The notes below the pieces were generated by a model that saw only the letters and a program-made list of their open reading frames with translations, was not told where the DNA came from and searched no databases. Below, piece by piece: positions 6,452-14,807 of a stretch of 15,473 nt of DNA (positions are counted from its first letter, which is position 1; each line of letters opens with the position of its first letter). The position numbers and the translations under genes are program-made. Source of the stretch: Thaumarchaeota archaeon S13 (GTDB lineage: Archaea > Thermoproteota > Nitrososphaeria > Nitrososphaerales > Nitrosopumilaceae); the NCBI GenBank assembly GCA_003724275.1, contig RHFA01000135.1:1-15473 (forward strand). The letters run 5' to 3'.

Positions 6452-6919
6452 CTATGCCACGCCCCCCTGAACCGCCGCCGGCGCGCTCTCTATTGACACG
6501 CTAGTTATCCCAAAGTGGCGCTGCGCGAGGAGGCGCGCCTTTGAGGCGTTGCGGCCCTCGCGGCCGATGGCAAGGGCCTTTTTGGCGGGGTCGACCATCA
6601 CCGTCGCGGCCATCGAGCCGTCCTCGCGCCTGCTGATCCTCACGTCGCTGACGAGCTTGCGGTTTAGCACGTTGGCGACAAACTTTGCCGGGTCTGCCGC
6701 ATACTCTACAATCTCGACGTTGCGCTTTATGGCGTTCTGCGCGGCGCGTATCGACGAGCCGCCCTTGCCTATCGCCGCGGCGACTCGGCCCTCGTCGACT
6801 ACGAATATGATGCGGTCGTGCTTTTCGTCCTCGACGCAGTCGCGCGCGGCGACGTGCGTCTTGCCCTCAAAGAGCGACATGAGGCGCAGCTGGTCCTGCG
6901 TTATGCGAATCTCGGTCAT
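6452..6919 (-). CDS. nusA: NusA-like transcription elongation/termination factor (two KH domains)
   Basis: RNA-binding factor of 155 residues that matches the archaeal NusA core: only the two KH domains, without the bacterial polymerase-binding N-terminal or S1 domains. KH1 shows VAAAIGKGGSSIRAAQ with its GxxG loop at 51-54; KH2 shows ALAIGREGRNASKARLLA with GREG at 119-122. Its place between rpl30e and rps12 in the RNA polymerase operon is the conserved archaeal order and suggests a role with the polymerase on nascent RNA. The ATG at 6919 overlaps the rpl30e stop (ATGA), with GGGGAGG about ten nucleotides upstream as a Shine-Dalgarno motif. The frame is open further upstream, but that stretch overlaps rpl30e and has no similarity to the family. 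Confidence 0.93.
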   Translation of the reverse strand: MTEIRITQDQLRLMSLFEGKTHVAARDCVEDEKHDRIIFVVDEGRVAAAIGKGGSSIRAAQNAIKRNVEIVEYAADPAKFVANVLNRKLVSDVRISRREDGSMAATVMVDPAKKALAIGREGRNASKARLLAQRHFGITSVSIESAPAAVQGGVA

Positions 6920-7215
6920 TTTTTCGCGGCCTCCCCCTCGATGGCCTTTACCTTGGCGGCGGCGAGCGCGGTGAACGAGACGGCCGAGACGCGGTGCTGC
7001 CTTCCGCAGAGGCGCCCGAGCTCGACTGACGTCGAGCCGAGGCGCACGACTGGCACGCCGGCCCCCTCGGCGGACTCTGCGAGCGAGGCCGGCGCCGAGG
7101 ACGAGACGACGAGGAGCTTGCTCTTTTTGATGCCGGTGGCCGCCGTGCGCGCGCCGAGGCCGCACTTTTTGGCCTTTATCGCCTCCTTGATCGCCTTTTG
7201 AAGCTCGCCGGCCAT
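6916..7215 (-). CDS. rpl30e: 50S ribosomal protein eL30
   Basis: A 99-residue member of the L7Ae/L30e/S12e/Gadd45 RNA-binding family, a large-subunit protein that recognises kink-turn RNA. Visible features are the N-terminal helix LQKAIKEAIKAKKCGLGART, the strand KLLVVSSSAPASL, the helix ESAEGAGVPVVRLG and the motif TSVELGRLCGRQHRVSAVS, which corresponds to the conserved LGxxCGkp..vs segment. The ATG at 7215 lies five nucleotides after the rpoA stop, with GAGG in the last rpoA codons as Shine-Dalgarno. This position directly after the largest polymerase subunit is standard in archaea. The 3' end overlaps nusA by four nucleotides. Confidence 0.95.
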   Translation of the reverse strand: MAGELQKAIKEAIKAKKCGLGARTAATGIKKSKLLVVSSSAPASLAESAEGAGVPVVRLGSTSVELGRLCGRQHRVSAVSFTALAAAKVKAIEGEAAKK

Positions 7216-7220
7216 GCGCC

Positions 7221-10200
7221 CTAGCGCCTCTTTGAGACCTGCATGTACAGGTCCACCGTCCCGCTGCCTATCGGAATGTTGCTGCCCACGATGACGTTCT
7301 CCGTCACGCCGCGCAGGCGCTCGACCTCGCCGCCGAGGGCCGCGCGCGCTATCGTCGGGACCGTGATCTCGAATGCCGCGCGCGCGAGCACGCTGTCCTT
7401 TGTGCCGGCGACGCCGTGGCGGCCTATCTGCTGCATGTACCCGCGCGAGCACATGAGGTCGGCGACGAGCATGATGTAGCGGTCATCGACCTCTAGGCCC
7501 TGGTCCTCGAGCGTAGAGTTTAGCTCGCTGATGAGCGCGTTGCGCGCGGCCTCGATGCCGAGCGTCTCGGATATCTCCATGACGTTGTTTGTGCGGACCT
7601 TGCGGCGGTTGATCCCCTGCACGCCGAGCACGCCGGCGAGGTTGGAGCCCGTCGTCTGGATGACCCACTCGCCGTCCTTTTGGACCAGCGTGACGCGCTC
7701 AATGTCCGGCACGCCCTTTACCGTCGCGTTGCGGACCTTGTCGAGTATGGCGAGCGCGCCCTGCGTGTCGGCCTTTTCGACAAACGTCAGTATGATCGTG
7801 CCCGAGGATGCCTCTATCTTGAACTTTTTGTTAGACGAGAGCGCAAGCTCGATGTCCGTGGACGTCACGCCGATCTTGGCCATGGCGTCCTCGTTGAGGC
7901 GCAGCGTTATCTGCGTCGAATAGTCGGTCTGGTCGGCCGCGAGCGACTTGACGCGCGTCTGGAGCACGTTCTGGGCAACCTCGATCGCCTTTTCCCTGTC
8001 GGCCCTTATCGAGTCCTCGAGATAGATGTCCATCGTCGGGGTCGTCGGCTTTTTGCGCGCGTCGACGAGCTCGATGAGCCTCGGGAGGCCCAGCGTGACG
8101 TTGCGCTCCCTGATGCCCGCAAAGTGGAACGTCCTGAGCGTCATCTGCGTGCCCGGCTCGCCGAGCGACTGGGCCGTGACGATGCCGACGGCCTGCCCCG
8201 GCTCGACCTTTGCCCTGTTGTACAGCTCGAGGCCCTTGCGGCAGACCTTTTCCACGCCGGCGAGGCTGAGGGCCGAGGACGCCATGGCCTCGGACACGTT
8301 TGACTTTAGCTTTGCGTTGAACGTGCGCGTGTACTTTTTGGTGACTGTGGCTATCTCCTCCTCGGTCGCCTTTTTGCCGCTGTCGACGATTCTCTCGGAC
8401 TCTATCAGCCTCGATATGTTGAACGCCTCGCCGTGGTCGCTGCGAGCGACGTCAATGCCGTCCTCGCCGTAGAGGAACTGGATGATGTGGCCGTGCGGGT
8501 CCCTCACGGTCCCGTCGTACTCGAGGCGTATGTGCTCGAGCGCGTTGATGAGGCGGCGCTGCATGTAGCCGCTCTGCTGCGTGCGCACGGCGGTGTCGAC
8601 TAGGCCCTCGCGGCCGGCCATCGCGTGAAAAAAGAACTCGAGGGCCGAGAGGCCGTCGCGGTAGTTTGACTTTACAAACCCGTGCGAGTCGGGGTTTTCG
8701 TCGTTTGGGCGATAGTGCGAGAGCGCCCTGTCGCCGTACCCCTTGAGGAGGCGCTGGCCGCGGCGCGACTGCTGGCCCAGCGCGCCGGCCATCTGGCCAA
8801 TGTTGAGCGACGAGCCGCGCGCGCCCGTCGTAGCCATTATCCTGCCCGAGTTTGACTCGTCAAAGGCCTGGTCGGCTATGCTGCCGGCCCTGTCGCGGGC
8901 CGTCGAGAGCTCGTGCGTGATGTAGGTCTCGAGTGACTCGTCCTCGGAGAGGCCGCGCACGGCCGTGAGCGTGCCGCGCCTCTTTTGCGTGATGAGCTCG
9001 GACACCCTGTCATAGCTCTCGTTGATGTTGTCGAGTATCTTTGAGCGCATCTTTTCGGGCATCTCGAGGTCCGAGTAGCCATAGCTGAACCCATAGTGCG
9101 TGATGAACTGCTTTGCGATGATGAGTATCGAGTTGAGGAACGTCTTTGCCTGCGCGTTGCTGTAGTCCTTTGCGATCCTGTGGAGGACGCTCTCGGGCTC
9201 CTCTGCGCCTATCGAGGACTTGTCTATCACGCCGCTGATGAGCTCGCCGTTCTTTATGACAATGTCCTGCTTTGAGCCTGACGTCCCGCGCGCCCACTTT
9301 GACGTCATCACATAGTTAAAGTCCGCCGGCAGGAACAGCGAAAAGAGCTGCTTGCCCGTGTAGAGCGGCTCGCCGTCCGGGCCCTTTGTCTCCGGCTTTG
9401 GGAGCTCGCCCGAGTAGCCGCCGAGCATCGCATAGTTTGCAAAGTCGACCTGCGTCAGGTGCGTCCCGTCGCGAGTTAGCAGGTACGCGCCGGTCACAAA
9501 GTCGCGCAGGCCCCCTATTATGGGCCCGCCATAGCGCGGGGAGATTATCTGGTCCTGGACCCTCATCAGGAGCATCGCCTCGGCGCGGGCCTCCTCGCTC
9601 TGCGGCACGTGGAGGTTCATCTCGTCGCCGTCAAAGTCGGCGTTGTAGGGCGGGCAGACTGACGGGTGGAGGCGGAACGTCTTGCCAGGCAGGACCCTGA
9701 CATAGTGGGCCATGATCGACATCTGGTGCAGCGAGGGCTGGCGGTTGAACATTACAATGTCGCCGTCGAGGAGGTGGCGCTCTATGCGGTACCCGACCTC
9801 TATCGATTCGGCGATCGACGAGCGGTCCTCGACAAAGTCGAGGCGTATCTTGACGCCGTCGGGCCTCACGATATAGTTGACGCCCGGATAGTGGTCCGGG
9901 CCGTTGTTGACGAGCTCCCTCATGCGCCCAATGTTCCACTCTGTGACAATCTCGGGTATCGTGAGCTTTGTGGCGATGTATGTCGGCACGCCGACCTCGG
10001 AGAGGTCGAGGTTTGGGTCCGGCGATATGACGGTCCGGCTCGAAAAGTCCACGCGCTTGCCCGAGAGCGACCCCCTAAAGCGGCCCTCCTTGCCCTTGAG
10101 GCGCTGCGTGAGCGTCTTGAGCGGGCGGCCCGAGCGGTGGTGGGCCTGCGGGATGCCAGAGACCTCGTTGTCAAAGTATGTCGTCGCGTGGTACTGGAGG

Positions 10201-11012
10201 AGGTCGACGAGGTCCTGCACGATGAGCGGCGGCGTGCCGGCCTCCTTGCTCTCCTTGAGGCGCTGGTTTACGCGGATAATGTCGACCATCTTGTGCGTGA
10301 GGTCGTCCTCTGACCGAATCCCCGTCTCTAGTATTATCGACGGGCGGACCGTGACGGGGGCCACGGGGAGGGCCTGCAGGACAAACCACTCGGGGCGGGC
10401 CGTCGAGGGGTCATAGCCGAGCAGGTCGAGATCCGCGTCGGGTATCTGGAAAAAGCGCGCGCGGATTGTCATCGGCAGCAGGCGGTTCTCTCCGGCCTCG
10501 GTCTTTTCGATAAAGTTCGTCGGCTTTGTGAATATGAGCTCGTACTGGGCCTTGCCGCAGTGCGGGCACTCTTTTGCCTTGCGGGCCTTTTCGAGTATCC
10601 CCTCGGGGATGCGCTTTTGCGACACTATCGTGTACGCCGCCTCGCGGGACTTGACGCGCGCGAGCTCGTCGAGGTGGTCCTGCGGTATCTTGAGGCGAGA
10701 GCACGAGCGGCACGTCATCAGCAGCAGCTTGTAGATGTTGTCGATGAACGCGATGTGAAAGACCGGCTCGGCGAGCTCGATGTGGCCAAAGTGCCCCGGG
10801 CAGCGCGCGCTAGTGTTGCCGCAAGTGAGGCACTTTTGGCCCGGCTCGAGCGTGCCGAGGCGGCCGTCCATGAGGCCACCCTGGACGGCCATGCCGTCCT
10901 CGTCATAGGTCTCCGGCGCCGTTATCTCGGCGACAGAGTACTTGCGTATCTCTGTTGGCGACCAGACCGAGAAGCGAATCCCGTCGATTGACTTTGTGGC
11001 CTGGAACGACAA
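7221..11012 (-). CDS. rpoA: DNA-directed RNA polymerase subunit A, unsplit A'+A'' (RpoA)
   Basis: Largest catalytic subunit of archaeal RNA polymerase, 1263 residues in one chain. An N-terminal zinc site (Cys61, Cys64, Cys71, His74 in CLTCGNTSARCPGHFGH) is followed by a second Cys set (101, 104, 149, 152). The catalytic NADFDGDEMNLHVPQ places the Mg-binding Asp at 459, 461 and 463. The trigger-loop region GIVTAQSLGEPGTQMTLRTF is near residue 945. Most archaea encode A' and A'' separately; fusion is a thaumarchaeal feature. The likely start is TTG at 11012 (MSFQATKSIDGIRFSVW), three nucleotides after the rpoB TAG, because no ATG or GTG precedes the conserved N-terminus. GAGGGTG lies six nucleotides before that TTG. 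The TAG at 7221 is five nucleotides before rpl30e. Confidence 0.97.
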   Translation of the reverse strand: MSFQATKSIDGIRFSVWSPTEIRKYSVAEITAPETYDEDGMAVQGGLMDGRLGTLEPGQKCLTCGNTSARCPGHFGHIELAEPVFHIAFIDNIYKLLLMTCRSCSRLKIPQDHLDELARVKSREAAYTIVSQKRIPEGILEKARKAKECPHCGKAQYELIFTKPTNFIEKTEAGENRLLPMTIRARFFQIPDADLDLLGYDPSTARPEWFVLQALPVAPVTVRPSIILETGIRSEDDLTHKMVDIIRVNQRLKESKEAGTPPLIVQDLVDLLQYHATTYFDNEVSGIPQAHHRSGRPLKTLTQRLKGKEGRFRGSLSGKRVDFSSRTVISPDPNLDLSEVGVPTYIATKLTIPEIVTEWNIGRMRELVNNGPDHYPGVNYIVRPDGVKIRLDFVEDRSSIAESIEVGYRIERHLLDGDIVMFNRQPSLHQMSIMAHYVRVLPGKTFRLHPSVCPPYNADFDGDEMNLHVPQSEEARAEAMLLMRVQDQIISPRYGGPIIGGLRDFVTGAYLLTRDGTHLTQVDFANYAMLGGYSGELPKPETKGPDGEPLYTGKQLFSLFLPADFNYVMTSKWARGTSGSKQDIVIKNGELISGVIDKSSIGAEEPESVLHRIAKDYSNAQAKTFLNSILIIAKQFITHYGFSYGYSDLEMPEKMRSKILDNINESYDRVSELITQKRRGTLTAVRGLSEDESLETYITHELSTARDRAGSIADQAFDESNSGRIMATTGARGSSLNIGQMAGALGQQSRRGQRLLKGYGDRALSHYRPNDENPDSHGFVKSNYRDGLSALEFFFHAMAGREGLVDTAVRTQQSGYMQRRLINALEHIRLEYDGTVRDPHGHIIQFLYGEDGIDVARSDHGEAFNISRLIESERIVDSGKKATEEEIATVTKKYTRTFNAKLKSNVSEAMASSALSLAGVEKVCRKGLELYNRAKVEPGQAVGIVTAQSLGEPGTQMTLRTFHFAGIRERNVTLGLPRLIELVDARKKPTTPTMDIYLEDSIRADREKAIEVAQNVLQTRVKSLAADQTDYSTQITLRLNEDAMAKIGVTSTDIELALSSNKKFKIEASSGTIILTFVEKADTQGALAILDKVRNATVKGVPDIERVTLVQKDGEWVIQTTGSNLAGVLGVQGINRRKVRTNNVMEISETLGIEAARNALISELNSTLEDQGLEVDDRYIMLVADLMCSRGYMQQIGRHGVAGTKDSVLARAAFEITVPTIARAALGGEVERLRGVTENVIVGSNIPIGSGTVDLYMQVSKRR

Positions 11013-11015
11013 CCC

Positions 11016-14000
11016 CTACACCCTCTCCCTGATGAGCAGCCTCGGCGCGACGTTGAGGCTCTGCATCTCTTGCAGCAGAAGCTTGAAGGCGTACGCGACG
11101 GACACGGAGGAGACCTTTGCCTTGTCGCCGCAGACGCGGCAGACATAGCGGCGCAGCTTGACGTCGTGGTAGGCGACGAGGCCGCAGCGCTCGCAGACAT
11201 AGACAGACGACTTGTCTGACTCGTCGAGGAGGCGGTCCTTGAGTATCATCGACGCGCCGTACGCGATGAGGCAGTCGCGCTCCATCTCTCCAAAGCGCAG
11301 GCCCCCGCCGCGCGCGCGGCCCTCGGTGGGCTGCTTTGTGAGCATCTGGACCTGTCCCCTCGCGCGCGCGTGTATCTTGTCGGCGACCATGTGGTGGAGC
11401 TTTTGGTAATAGACGACGCCGACGAAGACCTCGACGTCAAATGGCCTCCCCGTGCGCCCGTCGTACATGACCTCCTTGCCCGAGTACTTGAAGCCGCGCG
11501 ACTCCATGGCCTGCTTGACCTCGTCCATCTTTTCGCCGACAAAGGCCGAGCCGTCAAACTTTGAGCCGCGCAGCGCGGCGGCCTTGCCCGTGATCGACTC
11601 CATGAACATGCCGACGGTCATCCTCGAGGGGAACGCGTGCGGGTTGATGAGCACGTCCGGCGAGATTCCGTCCTTTGTGTAGGGGAGGTCCTCGGCCTTT
11701 GCGAGTATGCCCAGGACTCCCTTTTGGCCGTGGCGCGAGGCAAACTTGTCGCCGATCTCCGGCACGCGCATGTCCCTGACCCTGATCTTGTACATGCGGC
11801 CCCCCTCGTCGGACTGGGTCATCACCACCGTGTCGACCGTGCCGCCCTCTGACGGCCTCACGCCCACGGACGTGTCGCGCCTGTACGGCCCGCTGGACTC
11901 GAACTCGCGGTACTCCTCCATAAAGCGCGGCGGGCTCGTCTTGCCAATGAGCACGTCGCCTCCGGTGACGTTTGCCTCTGACGCCACGACGCCGTCGGCC
12001 TCGAGGAGCCTGTAGGCCCTGTCGCCCTTGTATCCGCGCACGTTCTCGTCGGCGCGCGGTATCTCAAACGTGTCGCGCATGCCGCCAGGGTACTGCTTTG
12101 CCTCTGCGTCGTATATGCGGTAAAAGAACGTGCGGGCCAGGCCGCGCTCGACGGACGCCTTGCTGAGCACTATGGCGTCCTCAATGTTGTACCCGTCAAA
12201 GGGGAGCACGGCTACGACGCAGTTCTGCCCCGCTGGCCTGTCCTCGAGGCTCAGGAGGTTCATCGCCTTTGTCGTGACTATGGGAACCTGCGGATACAGC
12301 ATAAAGTGCTGCCGCACGTACGTGCTCGTGTTCATCACGGGCGTCGAGAACCCGAGGCTCTGCTTTGCCATGGCAGACTCGTACGTGTTGCGCGGCGACT
12401 GGTTGTGCTCGGGGTACGGGATTATCGAGGCCCCCACGCCGAGTATGGCCGACGTGAATATCTCGAGGTGCGTGTACTTTTTGGTGTCCCTGTCGTTGAG
12501 CGTGATGTAATAGTTCTCCTCCTCGTTTGCGTCGATGAGCTCGATAATCCCGTCGCGCAGCAGGTCCGTCCAGGGCATGACGCGCTTTTCGACCTTTTCG
12601 AGCATCTCCGGCGTGAGGAGCGATCGGCCGTCCTTTATGACCACGAGGGGGCGCATGACGCGGCCCGCGTTGCAGTTGACATAGAGGCGCGACGTCGCGC
12701 CCTCGGCGTCGGGCTTTTGTATCGAGATGCCAATGTGCGCGTGGAGCTTGCCCGAGCGGCGCTCGAGGCGCATCCGGTCTACGAGGCCCTGGCCGTCCTT
12801 GTGGTACCCGATGAGCTTGCCGTCGACAAAGACCCGCGTGCCGTCGCGCTTTGTGTCGTCGCGCGTGTCGTCAAAGACCGTCACGCCCATTCCGAAGAGG
12901 CGCTCGACGACCTCCTCGGGCGGGACGTGGACCGATATGAGCGCCGAGAGCGCGAGGTTCTTGACGAGGCCACAGTTGGAGCCCTCGGGCGTCTCGCTGG
13001 GGCATATCCTCCCAAAGTGCGTGGCGTGGAGGTCGCGCGCCTCAAAGTTTGGCTGCGTGCGGCTCAGCGGGGACTGGATCCTGCGCAGGTGGCTTATCGT
13101 GGAGAGGTAGTTTGTGCGGTCGAGGAGCTGCGTTACGCCCATGCGGCCGCGGCCCCAGTTGCCCGTGGCGATCGCGTTGTTGAGCTTGTCCGATATTATG
13201 CCCGGCCTCACGGCCGCGGCGACGGCGTTGATCCCGCGCTTTTGGCCGGAGCGCTCTAGCTGGTACTTCATGTCGCGGATGAGGCTGCGAAACGCCGTCC
13301 GGAACAGGTCTGCGAGCATCTGGCCGGCGAACTTGACGACCTTGTTCCCATAGTGGTCCTTGTCGTCGGGCTCTATCCACCCGAGCTTGAGCTCGAGCAG
13401 CTTGCACGCGGCCTCCCCGAGAAAGCGCGCCTTTTCCTTGCGGTTCTCGGGGTGCTTGCCCAGGTGCGGCAGGAGGCTCCAGTCAAGGAGCGTCTCGGCG
13501 CGCTTTATCTGGAACTCCTCGAGCATTCCCGGCGCTATCCTCTTGCTGATGTAGACAATGGCGTCCTTTGACGTGACGACCTCGCTTGACTTTTCAAAGG
13601 ACGCCTCGAGCTCGTTGCTTATCGCGTCCACTAGCGAGACCGTCGAGGCAATGTCCCTGTCCGACTCTACGCCGAGCGCGCGCATTAGCGTTATGACGGG
13701 AATGTCCACGGGCGAGCCGGGTATTCTCGCGACGATGAGGTCGTCCTTTTTCATCAAGAGCTCGAGCTTTGAGCGGTACCCGATTATCGACGAGTAGACC
13801 TTTGCCTTGTGGACCACGTTGTTGCTGACCTTTTCCCTGTCGACTATGATCTTGTTGTACGAGAGGTCCTCGAGGCCCACGATGACGCGCTCGGACCCGT
13901 TGATGACGAAATAGCCGCCTGGGTCTCGCGTGTCCTCGCCGTGCTCTACGAGCTGCTCCTCGGTGTACTTGTTTAGTATGCACATGCTCGACTTTATCAT

Positions 14001-14363
14001 CACCGGAATGTCGCCGATGTGTATGTCCTTTGTCTCGAGGACCTTGCTGTCCTCGATGACGTGGGCCTCGACCATTATGGGCGCGGCGTACGTCACGTTG
14101 CGCAGGCGCGCCTCGGCCGGCGTTATGCTCGTGATCGACCCGTCGAGCTCCATCATGCGCGGCGCCTTGCGCTTCACCTTGCCGAGCTGTATGCGATACG
14201 GGTACTCGGCGTTCTCGATCTCCACCTGCGCGACCTCGTCGATGATGCTCTGCAGGCCGCGCTCGAGAAACTCGTCAAACGAGTTTAGGTGCTGCCGGGC
14301 TATCCCCTCGCGGCGCAGTATGTCCTGGATTATGGGCCAGCGCTTGCTAGATGGGTCGGCCGT
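11016..14363 (-). CDS. rpoB: DNA-directed RNA polymerase subunit B, unsplit (RpoB), probable ACG start
   Basis: Second-largest polymerase subunit, in one piece (not B'/B''). Conserved blocks include SRTQPNFEARDLHATHFGR, CPSETPEGSNCGLVKNLALS, VLPFDGYNIEDAIVLSK, IGDKFASRHGQKGV (about residue 870) and a C-terminal zinc site (Cys1057, 1060, 1075, 1078) just before the end. The first GTG (14225) would drop about 46 residues, including SKRWPIIQDILRREGIARQH and NSFDEFLERGLQSIIDE, which belong to the archaeal RpoB N-terminus. These residues are in frame up to the rpoH TAG, and no ATG, GTG or TTG exists between. ACG at 14363 with GGAGGTG six nucleotides upstream is the best start, giving 1115 residues. 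A T-to-C error or mutation of an original ATG is the alternative. Strongly supported as RpoB; the start is inferred. Confidence 0.95.
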   Translation of the reverse strand, partial: TADPSSKRWPIIQDILRREGIARQHLNSFDEFLERGLQSIIDEVAQVEIENAEYPYRIQLGKVKRKAPRMMELDGSITSITPAEARLRNVTYAAPIMVEAHVIEDSKVLETKDIHIGDIPVMIKSSMCILNKYTEEQLVEHGEDTRDPGGYFVINGSERVIVGLEDLSYNKIIVDREKVSNNVVHKAKVYSSIIGYRSKLELLMKKDDLIVARIPGSPVDIPVITLMRALGVESDRDIASTVSLVDAISNELEASFEKSSEVVTSKDAIVYISKRIAPGMLEEFQIKRAETLLDWSLLPHLGKHPENRKEKARFLGEAACKLLELKLGWIEPDDKDHYGNKVVKFAGQMLADLFRTAFRSLIRDMKYQLERSGQKRGINAVAAAVRPGIISDKLNNAIATGNWGRGRMGVTQLLDRTNYLSTISHLRRIQSPLSRTQPNFEARDLHATHFGRICPSETPEGSNCGLVKNLALSALISVHVPPEEVVERLFGMGVTVFDDTRDDTKRDGTRVFVDGKLIGYHKDGQGLVDRMRLERRSGKLHAHIGISIQKPDAEGATSRLYVNCNAGRVMRPLVVIKDGRSLLTPEMLEKVEKRVMPWTDLLRDGIIELIDANEEENYYITLNDRDTKKYTHLEIFTSAILGVGASIIPYPEHNQSPRNTYESAMAKQSLGFSTPVMNTSTYVRQHFMLYPQVPIVTTKAMNLLSLEDRPAGQNCVVAVLPFDGYNIEDAIVLSKASVERGLARTFFYRIYDAEAKQYPGGMRDTFEIPRADENVRGYKGDRAYRLLEADGVVASEANVTGGDVLIGKTSPPRFMEEYREFESSGPYRRDTSVGVRPSEGGTVDTVVMTQSDEGGRMYKIRVRDMRVPEIGDKFASRHGQKGVLGILAKAEDLPYTKDGISPDVLINPHAFPSRMTVGMFMESITGKAAALRGSKFDGSAFVGEKMDEVKQAMESRGFKYSGKEVMYDGRTGRPFDVEVFVGVVYYQKLHHMVADKIHARARGQVQMLTKQPTEGRARGGGLRFGEMERDCLIAYGASMILKDRLLDESDKSSVYVCERCGLVAYHDVKLRRYVCRVCGDKAKVSSVSVAYAFKLLLQEMQSLNVAPRLLIRERV

Positions 14364-14376
14364 GCGCTACACCTCC
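14364..14376 (-). promoter_or_regulatory. Shine-Dalgarno of rpoB inside the rpoH 3' end
   Basis: The minus strand reads GGAGGTG (14376-14370), then the rpoH stop TAG and CGC, then ACG. A strong anti-16S match at six-nucleotide spacing marks ACG at 14363 as the initiation site, since no usual start codon lies nearby. rpoA has the same arrangement: GAGGGTG, TAG, GGG, then TTG. Confidence 0.65.
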
Positions 14377-14621
14377 ACGACGTACCGGTAATAGACGCTC
14401 TCGCCGGCCGTGCTGCTCTTGCGCGTGATCCTGACGAGGTCGCCGGGCTTGACGCCCAGGCCGACTATGGCGGGGTCGCTTGCGAATATGAGGGGCAGCT
14501 CGGTCAGGCGGCAGTTGTACTTGCGGATGACCTCCTCGGCCTCCTCCTTTGTGACTATCTCGTGGCGCGGGACGTATACGTGGTCTGGGACCAGGACGGG
14601 CTCCTTTTTCACCAAGCGCAC
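14367..14621 (-). CDS. rpoH: DNA-directed RNA polymerase subunit H (RpoH/Rpb5 C-terminal type)
   Basis: Small polymerase subunit, the archaeal counterpart of the C-terminal domain of eukaryotic Rpb5, which sits in the jaw near downstream DNA. The 84 residues carry the family hallmarks VLVPDHVYVPRHEIVTKEEA, CRLTELPLIFASDPAIVGLG and VKPGDLVRITRKSSTAGESV, then YYRYVVEV at the C-terminus. It opens the polymerase operon, as usual in archaea. No ATG is in frame; GTG at 14621 is taken as the start. GTG at 14612, with AAGGGTG six nucleotides upstream, is an equally good alternative and leaves the conserved domain intact. The stop TAG is in the same frame as rpoB, which begins two codons later. A TATA element at 14697-14704 likely drives the operon with a leader of roughly 55 nt. 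Confidence 0.96.
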   Translation of the reverse strand: MRLVKKEPVLVPDHVYVPRHEIVTKEEAEEVIRKYNCRLTELPLIFASDPAIVGLGVKPGDLVRITRKSSTAGESVYYRYVVEV

Positions 14622-14696
14622 CCTTTGCCCCCATGAGCGCCAAGGCGATCGGCATGCTGCCCGCTAGACAAACCGTGCGCGACGCCCCAAAATTGC

Positions 14697-14704
14697 TATA
14701 TATA
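14697..14704 (-). promoter_or_regulatory. Putative TATA box of the rpoH-rpoB-rpoA operon
   Basis: An alternating TATATATA block that reads as a TATA box on the minus strand (AAGTATATATAGC). Transcription would start near 14675, leaving a leader of about 55 nt before rpoH. It overlaps a TATATACTTA sequence that also looks like a plus-strand promoter, so the direction is not fully settled. Confidence 0.55.
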
Positions 14705-14770
14705 CTTATGGGGAGATCCGCCCCTCGCGGGTGAATAAAGTTAGAGGCGCAGGTCCGCCGCGCGTGGCGG

Positions 14771-14780
14771 TATATACTTA
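14771..14780 (+). promoter_or_regulatory. Putative TATA box of the PEFG-CTERM protein gene
   Basis: TATATACTTA followed by AATAATA, an AT island centred about 33 nt before the TTG start at 14808. Transcription would begin a few nucleotides before the GAGGGGGG Shine-Dalgarno stretch (14797-14804). An exact copy of the 10-mer lies 72 nt upstream at 14699. Confidence 0.6.
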
Positions 14781-14807
14781 AATAATAGGCGTTTTTGAGG
14801 GGGGCTG

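Noticed and set aside
14367..14369. UAG between rpoH and rpoB read as pyrrolysine
   Set aside because: UAG is the ordinary stop of rpoA, rpoB, nusA and rps7 here, and rpoH already has its full family length, so a sense role is unlikely; no Pyl machinery is visible.
14347..14655. ATG-initiated ORF of about 102 codons overlapping rpoH
   Set aside because: It is a different frame from rpoH with a translation unlike any family; rpoH matches its family precisely in the GTG-started frame.
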